This document shows, piece after piece, positions 1 to 6,713 of a stretch of DNA of 35,939 bases. The position numbers and the translations under genes are program-made. The notes under the pieces were generated by a model. It had not been told where the DNA came from. It saw only the letters and a program-made list of their open reading frames with translations, and ran no database searches. Location of the stretch: positions 1-35,939 of the forward strand of contig JAILJO010000142.1 in the NCBI GenBank assembly GCA_024694675.1, given 5' to 3'. This stretch comes from Bacteroidales bacterium (GTDB lineage Bacteria > Bacteroidota > Bacteroidia > Bacteroidales > UBA932). The stretch's first letter is position 1. Each line of letters begins with the position of its first letter.

Positions 1-44
1 GGGATGTAGGCGATGAGGCAGCAACGGAGAATGGCCCTTCACAA

Positions 45-1154
45 TCAATCCGAAAGGATACTCATCAGCTCGGTGTTAAACCAGATGAATTCCTTGCCAA
101 CTTTTTCCTTGCTGAGCATTCCCAGAGATTCAAGTTCAGTCAAATATTTCTTGGCTGTATTAATACTCTTGATCTTGTCAGAAAGTAGATTCTTGGGCCT
201 TATGTATGGTTGCTCAAAGAGTTTTGGAACGTCCATTCTGGCGACGGGTAACTTGTTCTCCAGCATAATGGTTCGCGTCTTTTCCATCAAGGCCTTGATA
301 CGTAGAATCTTGTCCGTAGTATATTCTGTCGTCTGGGATACGGCTTCCAGCATATACATAATCCAGGGCTTCCATAGCAAGGTGCCAGTTATGCTGTTTA
401 GCCTGTGATAGTATTCATCTTTGTACTGAAGGATGTATGCACTTAAATATAGTATGGGTAAATCCAGCAACTGTTTCTGTATGAGATAGAGGATGCAAAG
501 TATTCTGCCGGTACGGCCATTACCGTCTCGGAATGGGTGGATGGCCTCGAACTGGTAATGGGCCATGACCATTTTCAGCAGAGAATCAATGGGAAACTTG
601 ACATCGTCATTCAGGAATTCCAGTAGTTCTGCCATCTTCTTCTCTACCACTCCTTTCCCTCTGGGAGGAGTATAAACGGTATCCGCCACAAGGGAACCCC
701 AGCCTCTTTTCTTTATGACAACTTCGGCCTGATAAGGGCGGATTCCGTCATTGGTGCGTTTAACCTCACGGTAAACGTCAATTACGGTTTCCAGCGTCAT
801 GGACTTATGAGCCACAATGTCCTGATATCCTTTCCAAAGGGCTTCCCTATAGTGAAGGATCTCTTTGGCGGGGCCATCTAGATAATTGTCCTCCTGATAT
901 GACAGGGAACGGTAAAGCTCATCATCAGTGGTGAAAATGTTCTCGATGGCGCTACTGGCCTTTGCTTCACGCAGCGCGATGGTATTCACAAAGATAGACT
1001 GGTTGGGAAGCGTTGAAGTAAGCCCCTTAAGCTCTGCCAAGCGGCGACTGGCCTGCATGAGCTTATTCACAATATCTTCATCTTGATACAGATCTGTTGC
1101 AGGGGGTAAAGGAGGCAACTGATTGTAGGGTATGGTACGGTCGAATGCTTCCAT
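45..1154 (-). CDS. Fic family protein (AMPylase) with C-terminal winged helix
   Basis: Predicted Fic enzyme of 369 aa that would transfer AMP (or a related group) from a nucleotide to a target hydroxyl. The full Fic motif HPFRDGNGRTGR is at residues 206-217, with catalytic His206. An inhibitory-helix motif (S/T)xxxE(G/N) is present as S67-S-A-I-E71-N72, so this looks like the class with an N-terminal self-inhibiting helix. The last ~65 residues resemble a winged helix (ARMDVPKLFEQ onward), as in multidomain Fic proteins of Bacteroides. I chose the ATG at 1154; the longer reading frame above it runs through the promoter. The gene is visibly AT-richer than its neighbours, which suggests transfer. 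Two matched dyads cover its promoter, suggesting autoregulation (inference). The target protein is unknown. Confidence 0.9.
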   Translation of the reverse strand: MEAFDRTIPYNQLPPLPPATDLYQDEDIVNKLMQASRRLAELKGLTSTLPNQSIFVNTIALREAKASSAIENIFTTDDELYRSLSYQEDNYLDGPAKEILHYREALWKGYQDIVAHKSMTLETVIDVYREVKRTNDGIRPYQAEVVIKKRGWGSLVADTVYTPPRGKGVVEKKMAELLEFLNDDVKFPIDSLLKMVMAHYQFEAIHPFRDGNGRTGRILCILYLIQKQLLDLPILYLSAYILQYKDEYYHRLNSITGTLLWKPWIMYMLEAVSQTTEYTTDKILRIKALMEKTRTIMLENKLPVARMDVPKLFEQPYIRPKNLLSDKIKSINTAKKYLTELESLGMLSKEKVGKEFIWFNTELMSILSD

Positions 1155-1157
1155 TTT

Positions 1158-1185
1158 TTTGACAGTTTTTCTTTCAAGTGTCAAA
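1158..1185. promoter_or_regulatory. operator-like dyad, promoter-proximal copy (fic)
   Basis: TTTGACA at 1158-1164 and TGTCAAA at 1179-1185 are separated by 14 nt; the match extends to 8-bp arms (TTTTGACA/TGTCAAAA). It overlaps the 3' end of the fic -7 box, so a bound protein would block transcription. The spacing is identical to the second copy at 1197-1224. Confidence 0.65.
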
Positions 1186-1189
1186 AATA
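1182..1189 (-). promoter_or_regulatory. -7 box of fic
   Basis: The minus strand reads TATTTTTG, matching TAnnTTTG, 27 nt before the chosen ATG. Its TTTG is also part of an operator half-site. Confidence 0.5.
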
Positions 1190-1196
1190 ATAAAAA

Positions 1197-1224
1197 TTTG
1201 ACAGATGTAAAAGAATCTGTCAAA
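1197..1224. promoter_or_regulatory. operator-like dyad, distal copy (fic)
   Basis: TTTGACA at 1197-1203 and TGTCAAA at 1218-1224, again with N14. Perfect arms extend to 10 bp (TTTGACAGAT/ATCTGTCAAA). It lies where the -33 element of the fic promoter should be and is offset exactly 39 bp from the proximal copy. Confidence 0.65.
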
Positions 1225-1236
1225 TATTTCGAGAAT

Positions 1237-1253
1237 AGTTATCGACAATAACT
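1237..1253. other. short inverted repeat between the deoxyribosyltransferase-like gene and fic
   Basis: AGTTAT-CGACA-ATAACT is a perfect 6-bp dyad just after the end of the minus-strand deoxyribosyltransferase-like gene. It has no T-run, so it is weak as a terminator; its role is unknown. Confidence 0.3.
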
Positions 1254-1274
1254 GTGAAAATCGACCTTAATCAA

Positions 1275-1697
1275 TTATTTCTTCAGGCAGTTCACCAGGT
1301 CGTCCAGATTTCCCACGACGGCGTCGAAGAGTTTGTACATGAGCTCGGGCTCCACCATTTCCGGGATGTAGGCGATGACGCGTTTGCCGGCGCCGGCCAT
1401 CCAGCCGGCTTCGGTGTGGGCGCTTCGGCCGCAGGGGAGGACCAGGACGCAGGTGTCGGAGGCTTGGAGGGCGTCCAAATCGGCCTTGAACTGACGGTTG
1501 GCAAGGGGGTGGTGCAGGCCCTGGGCGTACTGGGGGAGGGTCCAGTTGGGGGCGTCGGGGTCAACATCGGTCCAATGGAAACCGGCGCCGCCGTGGGGTG
1601 GATTGCGGAAGTCATAAACGATGTGGCCTTCCTTGCGGAGGCGTTTTACGACATCTTCGTAATAGGGATTTCTCCAGCTGGAGGCGACGTAAATCAT
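1275..1697 (-). CDS. nucleoside 2-deoxyribosyltransferase-like protein
   Basis: 140 aa, the usual size of the nucleoside 2-deoxyribosyltransferase/DNPH1-like fold. It opens with a Rossmann-type start (IYVASSWRNPYYEDVVKRL). It carries the family's central region DLDALQASDTCVLVLPCGRSAHTEAGW, where the Asp of the first part and the Glu of HTEAG are expected at the active site. Such enzymes cleave or exchange the N-glycosidic bond of deoxynucleosides or their monophosphates in salvage. The true substrate cannot be read from the sequence; stand-alone members near mobile or defence genes may also act on modified nucleotides. It is transcribed toward fic but looks separately promoted. Its 3' part contains a 16-bp string also found at the very start of the window. 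Confidence 0.8.
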   Translation of the reverse strand: MIYVASSWRNPYYEDVVKRLRKEGHIVYDFRNPPHGGAGFHWTDVDPDAPNWTLPQYAQGLHHPLANRQFKADLDALQASDTCVLVLPCGRSAHTEAGWMAGAGKRVIAYIPEMVEPELMYKLFDAVVGNLDDLVNCLKK

Positions 1698-1718
1698 AAA
1701 TAGCGGATTGAGATATCG

Positions 1719-1726
1719 CGAATATA
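1719..1726 (-). promoter_or_regulatory. probable -7 box of the deoxyribosyltransferase-like gene
   Basis: The minus strand reads TATATTCG, one mismatch from TAnnTTTG, 21 nt before the ATG. This matches the common box-to-start spacing in this window. Confidence 0.4.
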
Positions 1727-1779
1727 CGATTTTTTTATCTAACGATTATATCGTCCTTTGAAATACGTCCCTAATCGAT

Positions 1780-1787
1780 TATATTTG
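1780..1787 (+). promoter_or_regulatory. -7 box of the small winged-helix ORF
   Basis: TATATTTG lies 7 nt before the ATG at 1795, so the mRNA would be leaderless or nearly so. Confidence 0.5.
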
Positions 1788-1794
1788 TGATACC

Positions 1795-1968
1795 ATGAAG
1801 ATTGAAGAAGCTATTGTATATCTACTTGCGACGTCCGGGCATGGGATGAAGATTGATCAGATTGCCAGGGAGATTAATCAGAGACGGCTTTTCGTCCGGC
1901 GGGACAAGGTTCCGGTGGATGGGAAGATGGTGTACGCCGTGGTGATGGCGCACCCGGAAATCTTTTGA
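1795..1968 (+). CDS. small winged-helix-like protein, interrupted by in-frame UGA
   Basis: 57-aa reading frame starting MKIEEAIVYLL. It has the pattern of a small DNA-binding winged helix: an amphipathic first helix, then KIDQIAREINQRRLFVRRDKVPVDG, then KMVYAVVMAHPEIF. It stops at a UGA (1966-1968). The same frame continues for ten codons as KSEGRIRLLI up to a UAG at 1999-2001, which reads like the closing wing of such a domain. A 68-codon protein with one nonsense or recoded codon is therefore plausible. Function is unknown; a HARE-HTH-like or similar wHTH fold is a guess. It sits between a deoxyribosyltransferase-like gene and mutT. Confidence 0.55.
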   Translation: MKIEEAIVYLLATSGHGMKIDQIAREINQRRLFVRRDKVPVDGKMVYAVVMAHPEIF

Positions 1969-2006
1969 AAGTCGGAAGGAAGGATCAGGCTGTTAATTTA
2001 GAAGCT

Positions 2007-2096
2007 ATGTTTAAGGTAAGCGATATAATTACTACGGCGCCGGGGATTACCATGGAGGACTGTCAGACCGGGAAAGAGTTAAGGATAATAGACTGA
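2007..2096 (+). CDS. possible 29-aa peptide
   Basis: An ATG shortly after the UAG of the preceding frame opens a 29-aa ORF (MFKVSDIITTAPGITMEDCQ...). It ends 6 nt before the mutT start, so it could be a coupling peptide or the remnant of a lost domain. No family is recognised and it may not be translated. Confidence 0.2.
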   Translation: MFKVSDIITTAPGITMEDCQTGKELRIID

Positions 2097-2102
2097 CGAA
2101 AG

Positions 2103-2507
2103 ATGCAGGACGATAGGAAAACCATAGAGGTAGTAGCGGCGATAATCAGGAAGGGGGACAGCGTGTTTGCCACCCAGAGGGGGTATGGGGAGTGGAAGGA
2201 CTGGTGGGAGTGGCCGGGGGGTAAGGTTGAGGCGGGGGAGAGCCCGGAGGAGGCGCTTGTAAGGGAGATCCGCGAGGAACTGGACGCGGAAATCCGTGTG
2301 GACAGTTTCCTTTCAACGGTCCATTGGGACTATCCCAAGTTCCACCTTACCATGCACTGCTACGTCTGCTCCCTCATTTCCGAAGCGCTGCACCTTAACG
2401 AGCACGAGGCCGCCCGGTGGCTCACTGCCCATACTCTCCGCACCGTCCAGTGGCTTCCTGCCGATGACCAGCTTCTCCCGGGAATCGAAGAAATTTTGGC
2501 GAAATGA
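2103..2507 (+). CDS. NUDIX hydrolase, MutT-like (8-oxo-dGTP diphosphatase type)
   Basis: 134 aa, typical of MutT. It begins with the family pattern IEVVAAIIRKGDSVFATQR. The complete NUDIX box GX5EX7REUXEEXGU spans residues 40-62: GKVEAGE, then REIREEL at 54-60, with Asp61 where Gly is common. WEWPGGK before the box is characteristic of MutT proteins that hydrolyse oxidised dGTP to the monophosphate, protecting DNA from mutagenic incorporation. The residues after the box (FHLTMHCYVC, EAARWL) also fit MutT. The start codon is an ATG right after the short upstream ORF; no separate promoter is seen, so it may be read from the box at 1780. The specific substrate is inferred from family membership. 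Confidence 0.88.
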   Translation: MQDDRKTIEVVAAIIRKGDSVFATQRGYGEWKDWWEWPGGKVEAGESPEEALVREIREELDAEIRVDSFLSTVHWDYPKFHLTMHCYVCSLISEALHLNEHEAARWLTAHTLRTVQWLPADDQLLPGIEEILAK

Positions 2508-2558
2508 AAAATTTTGTAAAATTTCGTAAATTTTTATTGCAATTCAATAATTTCTTAT

Positions 2559-2566
2559 TATATTTG
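2559..2566 (+). promoter_or_regulatory. -7 box of the nfeD-flotillin operon
   Basis: TATATTTG 25 nt before the ATG, with a TTG at 2537-2539 leaving a 19-nt spacer as expected for -33/-7. The area is very AT-rich. Confidence 0.6.
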
Positions 2567-2591
2567 CAGCAACAAACTAAACTTAATTGCC

Positions 2592-3200
2592 ATGATTGCT
2601 ACCTGGTGGGCTTCCTTAAGCCTTATTATGAAGATCGTTTGGGGCATAACCCTTTCGGCAACGTTAGTATTCATCATTCAGAGCATTCTCACCTTCGTGG
2701 GTGCGGATGCGGATACAAACTTTGACGTGGATGTGGACACGTCCATGGACGGTGCGGACCTCTCCAATATAGAGGGCGGCTCCAACCTGTACACCTTCCG
2801 CAACTTCGTCAACTTCCTGCTGGGATTCGGCTGGAGCATCATCCTGCTGCAGGACAGCATCACTTCCGTTCCGGTGCTCATAATCGTCGCCGTTCTCATT
2901 GGCGCCGCGCTGGTCACCGCTGTGATGTACCTGTTCAAGTGGCTCTCCAGCATGCAGCAGAGCGGCAACATAGACGTTGCAACTGCTGCCAAGGGCTGCG
3001 AGGGCAAGGTGTACCTTACCATCCCGGCCGCGCGTGAAGGAACCGGCAAGGTCCAGATCACAATCAACGGCGCCGTACGTGAGTACGATGCCATCACGGA
3101 GAGCGAAAACACCCTCAAGACCGGCGCACCCATCCGCGTCGTGGATGTCATAGACTCCAATACCGTACTTGTAGAAGAATCAAATTCATATACCATCTAA
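2592..3200 (+). CDS. NfeD-like membrane protein, flotillin partner
   Basis: 202-aa membrane protein resembling short NfeD/YuaF proteins. Hydrophobic segments lie near residues 13-36, 73-88 and 91-115. An Asp-rich loop follows the first one (ADADTNFDVDVDTSMDG). The C-terminal ~75 residues (GCEGKVYLTIPAAREGTGKVQITING onward) have the beta-rich pattern of the NfeD OB fold. NfeD proteins are regularly encoded next to flotillins and act with them in membrane microdomains; here the flotillin gene follows after 3 nt. No protease domain is present, so this is the short, non-proteolytic form. The acidic loop is unusual and might bind cations (inference). Confidence 0.8.
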   Translation: MIATWWASLSLIMKIVWGITLSATLVFIIQSILTFVGADADTNFDVDVDTSMDGADLSNIEGGSNLYTFRNFVNFLLGFGWSIILLQDSITSVPVLIIVAVLIGAALVTAVMYLFKWLSSMQQSGNIDVATAAKGCEGKVYLTIPAAREGTGKVQITINGAVREYDAITESENTLKTGAPIRVVDVIDSNTVLVEESNSYTI

Positions 3201-3203
3201 GCC

Positions 3204-4577
3204 ATGACACAGATTACCCTTATCCTTATCCTTGTGGCTGTGGTGTTCGTCACCATGGCTGCCATCCTGAGGCGCTATCGCCGCTGCCCTTCAGACAAGA
3301 TTCTTGTCATCTATGGTAAAACCGGCCGCAGGTCCTCTGCAAAGTGCATCCACGGCGGCGCAGCCTTCATCTGGCCCGTCTTCCAGGACTATGCATACCT
3401 GGACCTCAAGCCCATCTCCATCGAGTGCAACCTCACCAACGCCCTTTCTAAGCAGAACATCCGCGTGGACGTTCCCTGCCGCTTCACCGTGGGTATCTCC
3501 ACGGAGCCTGAGGTCATGACCAACGCTGCAGAGCGTCTCCTTGGCCTGTCCACGGACAACATCCAGAGCATCGCCACGGATATCCTATTCGGCCAGCTCC
3601 GTCTTGTCATCGCCACCATGGACATTGAGGAAATCAACGCAGACCGCGACAAATTCCTCGCCAGCGTTTCCGCGAACGTGGAGGCAGAGCTCCGCAAGAT
3701 AGGTCTCAAGCTCATCAACGTGAACGTCACCGATATCCGCGACGAGTCCGGCTACATCGAGGCCCTCGGTAAGGAAGCCGCCGCAAAGGCAATCAACGAC
3801 GCAAAGAAGAGCGTTGCAGAGCAGAACCGTTATGGTGAAACCGGTAAGGCAAATGCCGATAAGGACACCCGCGTGAACGTCGCCGCCGCAGACGCCGACG
3901 CCGTGAAGGGTGAGAACAATGCGAAGATTGAAATCGCCAACTCCGATGCCCTCCGCCGTCAGAAGACCGCAGAAGCAGACCGCCTTGCAGTGGCAGCGGA
4001 AAAGGTGCAGGCCGCAAAGGCCCTCCAGGAGGCATACCAGAGCGAGCGTGACGCTGAGCTTGCCCGAGCAGAGCGTGAGCAGGCCACCCAGAAGGCCAAC
4101 ATCGTGGTTGCCGCAGAAATTGACAAGGAGAAGAAGATCATCGAGGCTGAGGCGGAAGCAGAGCAGGCCCGCCGCAAGGCAAAGGGTGAGGCCGATGCCA
4201 TTTACGCCAAGATGGACGCCCAGGCCCGTGGTCTGTTCGAGATCCTAACCAAGCAGGCCGATGGTTTCAAGAGCCTGGTAACCGCCGCGGAAGGCGACGC
4301 CCAGAAGGCCGTCCTCATGATGATTGCAGACAAACTGCCTGAACTGGTGAAGACCCAGGTAGAAGCCGTCAAGGGCATCAACATTGACAAGGTCACCGTC
4401 TGGGACACCGGTAACGGCTCCGACGGCAAGACCGCCACTTCAAACTTCATCTCCGGTATGATGAAATCAGTTCCCCCGCTCGACGACCTCTTCAAGATGG
4501 CCGGCATGGAACTCCCTTCATACCTCAAGGGAAAAGCGGCTCCCGAGGAGCAGCAGCCCGCAGATGAAAAGAAATAA
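3204..4577 (+). CDS. flotillin (SPFH domain membrane scaffold protein)
   Basis: 457 aa. A single N-terminal membrane segment (TLILILVAVVFVTMAAIL) is followed by an SPFH/PHB domain to about residue 190. Next is a long Ala/Glu/Lys-rich coiled coil (roughly 190-345, with AEADR, EAEAEAEQARRKAKGEADAIY) and a conserved flotillin C-terminus (VLMMIADKLPELVKTQVEAVKGINIDKVTVWD). Flotillins form membrane-associated oligomers that organise microdomains and affect membrane fluidity and envelope protein assembly. The pairing with the NfeD-like gene is the same as yuaF-yuaG of Bacillus. The extra C-terminal tail ends in charged residues (EEQQPADEKK). The flotillin family call is secure; the physiological role here is not. 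Confidence 0.93.
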   Translation: MTQITLILILVAVVFVTMAAILRRYRRCPSDKILVIYGKTGRRSSAKCIHGGAAFIWPVFQDYAYLDLKPISIECNLTNALSKQNIRVDVPCRFTVGISTEPEVMTNAAERLLGLSTDNIQSIATDILFGQLRLVIATMDIEEINADRDKFLASVSANVEAELRKIGLKLINVNVTDIRDESGYIEALGKEAAAKAINDAKKSVAEQNRYGETGKANADKDTRVNVAAADADAVKGENNAKIEIANSDALRRQKTAEADRLAVAAEKVQAAKALQEAYQSERDAELARAEREQATQKANIVVAAEIDKEKKIIEAEAEAEQARRKAKGEADAIYAKMDAQARGLFEILTKQADGFKSLVTAAEGDAQKAVLMMIADKLPELVKTQVEAVKGINIDKVTVWDTGNGSDGKTATSNFISGMMKSVPPLDDLFKMAGMELPSYLKGKAAPEEQQPADEKK

Positions 4578-4580
4578 ATT

Positions 4581-4781
4581 ATGGCTATAGTCGTTAACAT
4601 AGATAAACTGATTCTACGCAAGATGACATCCCGTGAGCTGGCTGCCAAGGTTGGCATCACAGAAGCCAACCTGTCCATCCTCAAGACGGGAAAGGCAAAA
4701 GCGATACGCCTTTCCACCCTTGAGAGCCTCTGCAAGGCATTGGAATGCCAACCGGGAGACCTCCTGGAATATAATCCGTGA
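4581..4781 (+). CDS. small XRE-family HTH regulator (YozG-like)
   Basis: 66 aa, essentially one Cro/C1-type helix-turn-helix: MTSRELAAKVGITEANLSILKTGKAKAIRLSTLESLCKALECQPGDLLEY. Proteins of this size and pattern (HTH_26/YozG group) are stand-alone DNA-binding regulators, often next to a small membrane protein gene. It begins 3 nt after the flotillin stop and is followed at once by a terminator, so it is the last gene of the nfeD-flotillin operon. It may control that operon, but no matching operator was identified. An XRE gene fused to a flotillin operon is not the usual arrangement. Confidence 0.85.
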   Translation: MAIVVNIDKLILRKMTSRELAAKVGITEANLSILKTGKAKAIRLSTLESLCKALECQPGDLLEYNP

Positions 4782-4786
4782 CATTT

Positions 4787-4819
4787 GTCCCCGGCCTTAA
4801 CGGACCGGGGACTTTTTTT
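4787..4819 (+). terminator. strong intrinsic terminator of the nfeD-flotillin-xre operon
   Basis: Perfect 8-bp stem GTCCCCGG/CCGGGGAC (4787-4794, 4805-4812) with a 10-nt loop, then seven T. Confidence 0.9.
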
Positions 4820-4833
4820 CCCCTGAAATTGCG

Positions 4834-4841
4834 TATATTTG
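4834..4841 (+). promoter_or_regulatory. -7 box of recQ
   Basis: TATATTTG 6 nt before the ATG at 4848. Transcription would start at or next to the start codon. Confidence 0.6.
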
Positions 4842-4847
4842 CAGTCT

Positions 4848-6713
4848 ATGACTGCACTTGAGGTACTGAGGACATATTGGGGATACCAGAATTTCCGTCC
4901 CATGCAGGAGGAGATTGTGAAGGAGGCCGCCGCAGGGCGGGACGTCCTGGCAATCCTTCCTACGGGAGGCGGAAAATCCGTGTGTTTTCAGGTGCCTGCA
5001 ATGATGAAGGAGGGAATAGCCATTGTGGTGACGCCCCTCATCGCCCTTATGAAGGACCAGGTGCAGAACCTCCAGGCACGCGGAATCAAGGCCATGGCAA
5101 TCCATGCCGGCATGAACAGGCATGAGGTGGAGTTGGCCCTGAACAACGCTGCGTACGGGGACTTCAAGTTCCTTTACCTTAGCCCTGAGCGTCTCCAGAC
5201 ACAGCTTTTCAACGCTTACATAAGCGTGATGAAAGTGTCCTACATTGTGGTTGACGAGGCCCACTGTATCTCCCAGTGGGGCTATGACTTCCGCCCGCCG
5301 TACCTCAGGATAGGGGAGCTCCGTTCACGCATTGACGCTCCTGTAATTGCACTCACCGCAACGGCAACTCCGCTGGTTGCGAAGGACATCATGGAGAACC
5401 TCAAGTTCAGGGAACCCAACCTTATCCGTTCCGGCTTCGAGAGGCCTAACCTCAGCTACATAGTACGCCACACGCAGGACAAGATGGGCCAGATACGGGC
5501 CGTGTGCCAGGGCGTTCCCGGCACGGGAATCATCTATGTCCGGAGCCGTGACAAGGCGGGGGAGATGGCCGCTGCGCTGGTGCAGGCGGGGATATCGGCA
5601 TCGTTCTACCATGCTGGGCTGGGACCGGCCCTGAGGGCGGAAAGGCAGGAGGACTGGCGTAGCGGGAAAACCCGCGTGATGGTATGCACCAACGCCTTTG
5701 GCATGGGCATAGACAAGCCTGACGTACGGTTTGTGATTCATGCAGACATGCCGGACTCCCCGGAAGCTTACTTCCAGGAGGCCGGCCGTGCAGGACGTGA
5801 CGGCAAGCCGTCATACGCCGTGCTTCTTTGGAACGGCACGGACACCGCCCGCCTGAAGCAGCTGGAAAAGGTGTCTTTCCCGTCCCTGGAGTACATAGAA
5901 GACATATATCACAAGATGCACATCTTCTTCGAGATTCCGTATGACAACGGAGCGGGGAGGATGCTCAAACTTGACATAAAGGAGTTCTGCAAGCATTACA
6001 AGTTGCAGGAAGCTCCTGCATATTACGCAATCAAGTACCTGGAACGCGAGGGTCACTGGACCCTGGCAGAAGACATGGATATCCAGACCAGGGTACGCAT
6101 AGAGGTGGAACGCACCGCCCTTTACGGCGTGGACCTGCCGGATCCGCTCATGGCCGGCGTCCTGGAAACCCTCATGAGAAACTACACGGGGCTGTTTTCC
6201 TTTGCTACTCCAATAGACGAAGAGCTTGTGGCTTCAAAGAGCGGTGTCACTGTGACAATGCTCCGTCAGCTGCTTTATGGGCTCAGCGTCAACCATATCA
6301 TCAGGTACATCCCCATGGACCATGCAGATGTCCTGTTCCTTGCCCATGACCGCCTGCGTCCGGGAAACGTGAAACTTTCCCCGGACCGCTATGCGCTCCT
6401 CAGGAGCACCTACAGCGAGAGGGTGGAAACCATGATTGAGTATGCCTCAGAGGACTCTGAGTGCCGCTCCCAGTTCCTCCTCAGGTACTTTGGCCAGGAG
6501 GACAGCGCCCCCTGCGGCTCCTGCGACATCTGCCGCGCCGCCGCCGTCAAACCCCGCGAGCTGGCATCGTCCCTCAAGTCCTGGATAACCGCCCGCGGCG
6601 GCTCCTACACCCTCCAGGACCTCAAATCCGCCTTCGGCACCGCCAACGACACCTACCTCTCCGTCCTCCGAGACCTCATAGACAGACATGAAGTGCCGCC
6701 TTATGAAAGGTGA
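4848..6713 (+). CDS. recQ: RecQ-type ATP-dependent DNA helicase
   Basis: 621-aa superfamily 2 helicase that unwinds 3'-5' and acts in recombination and fork repair. The Walker A Lys is K43 in LPTGGGKS, the DEAH box lies near residue 135 (VVDEAHCISQWGYDFRPPY), motif VI is QEAGRAGRDG. A RecQ zinc cluster is present (ECRSQFLLRYFG then CGSCDICR). An RQC-like region follows, but the C-terminus ends soon after without a clear HRDC domain, as in shorter RecQ forms. I chose the ATG at 4848 because a -7 box lies 6 nt upstream; a TTG three codons earlier is inside the promoter. It overlaps the MATE gene start, so the two are probably co-transcribed. Confidence 0.95.
   Translation: MTALEVLRTYWGYQNFRPMQEEIVKEAAAGRDVLAILPTGGGKSVCFQVPAMMKEGIAIVVTPLIALMKDQVQNLQARGIKAMAIHAGMNRHEVELALNNAAYGDFKFLYLSPERLQTQLFNAYISVMKVSYIVVDEAHCISQWGYDFRPPYLRIGELRSRIDAPVIALTATATPLVAKDIMENLKFREPNLIRSGFERPNLSYIVRHTQDKMGQIRAVCQGVPGTGIIYVRSRDKAGEMAAALVQAGISASFYHAGLGPALRAERQEDWRSGKTRVMVCTNAFGMGIDKPDVRFVIHADMPDSPEAYFQEAGRAGRDGKPSYAVLLWNGTDTARLKQLEKVSFPSLEYIEDIYHKMHIFFEIPYDNGAGRMLKLDIKEFCKHYKLQEAPAYYAIKYLEREGHWTLAEDMDIQTRVRIEVERTALYGVDLPDPLMAGVLETLMRNYTGLFSFATPIDEELVASKSGVTVTMLRQLLYGLSVNHIIRYIPMDHADVLFLAHDRLRPGNVKLSPDRYALLRSTYSERVETMIEYASEDSECRSQFLLRYFGQEDSAPCGSCDICRAAAVKPRELASSLKSWITARGGSYTLQDLKSAFGTANDTYLSVLRDLIDRHEVPPYER

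Noticed and set aside
1254..1703. 149-codon plus-strand frame, Gly/Val-rich
   Set aside because: Antisense to the deoxyribosyltransferase-like gene, whose conserved motifs decide the strand.
1966..1968. UGA as selenocysteine codon
   Set aside because: No selenocysteine insertion hairpin was recognised after it and the protein is not a redox enzyme; nonsense mutation or sequencing error is simpler.
2505..2560. AT-rich inverted repeats after mutT as a terminator
   Set aside because: Pairing is only A/T with a loop too short to form a stable hairpin.
3780..4200. Repetitive GCA/GAG-rich DNA in the flotillin gene as a tandem repeat
   Set aside because: It is codon-level repetition of the Ala/Glu coiled coil normal for flotillins.
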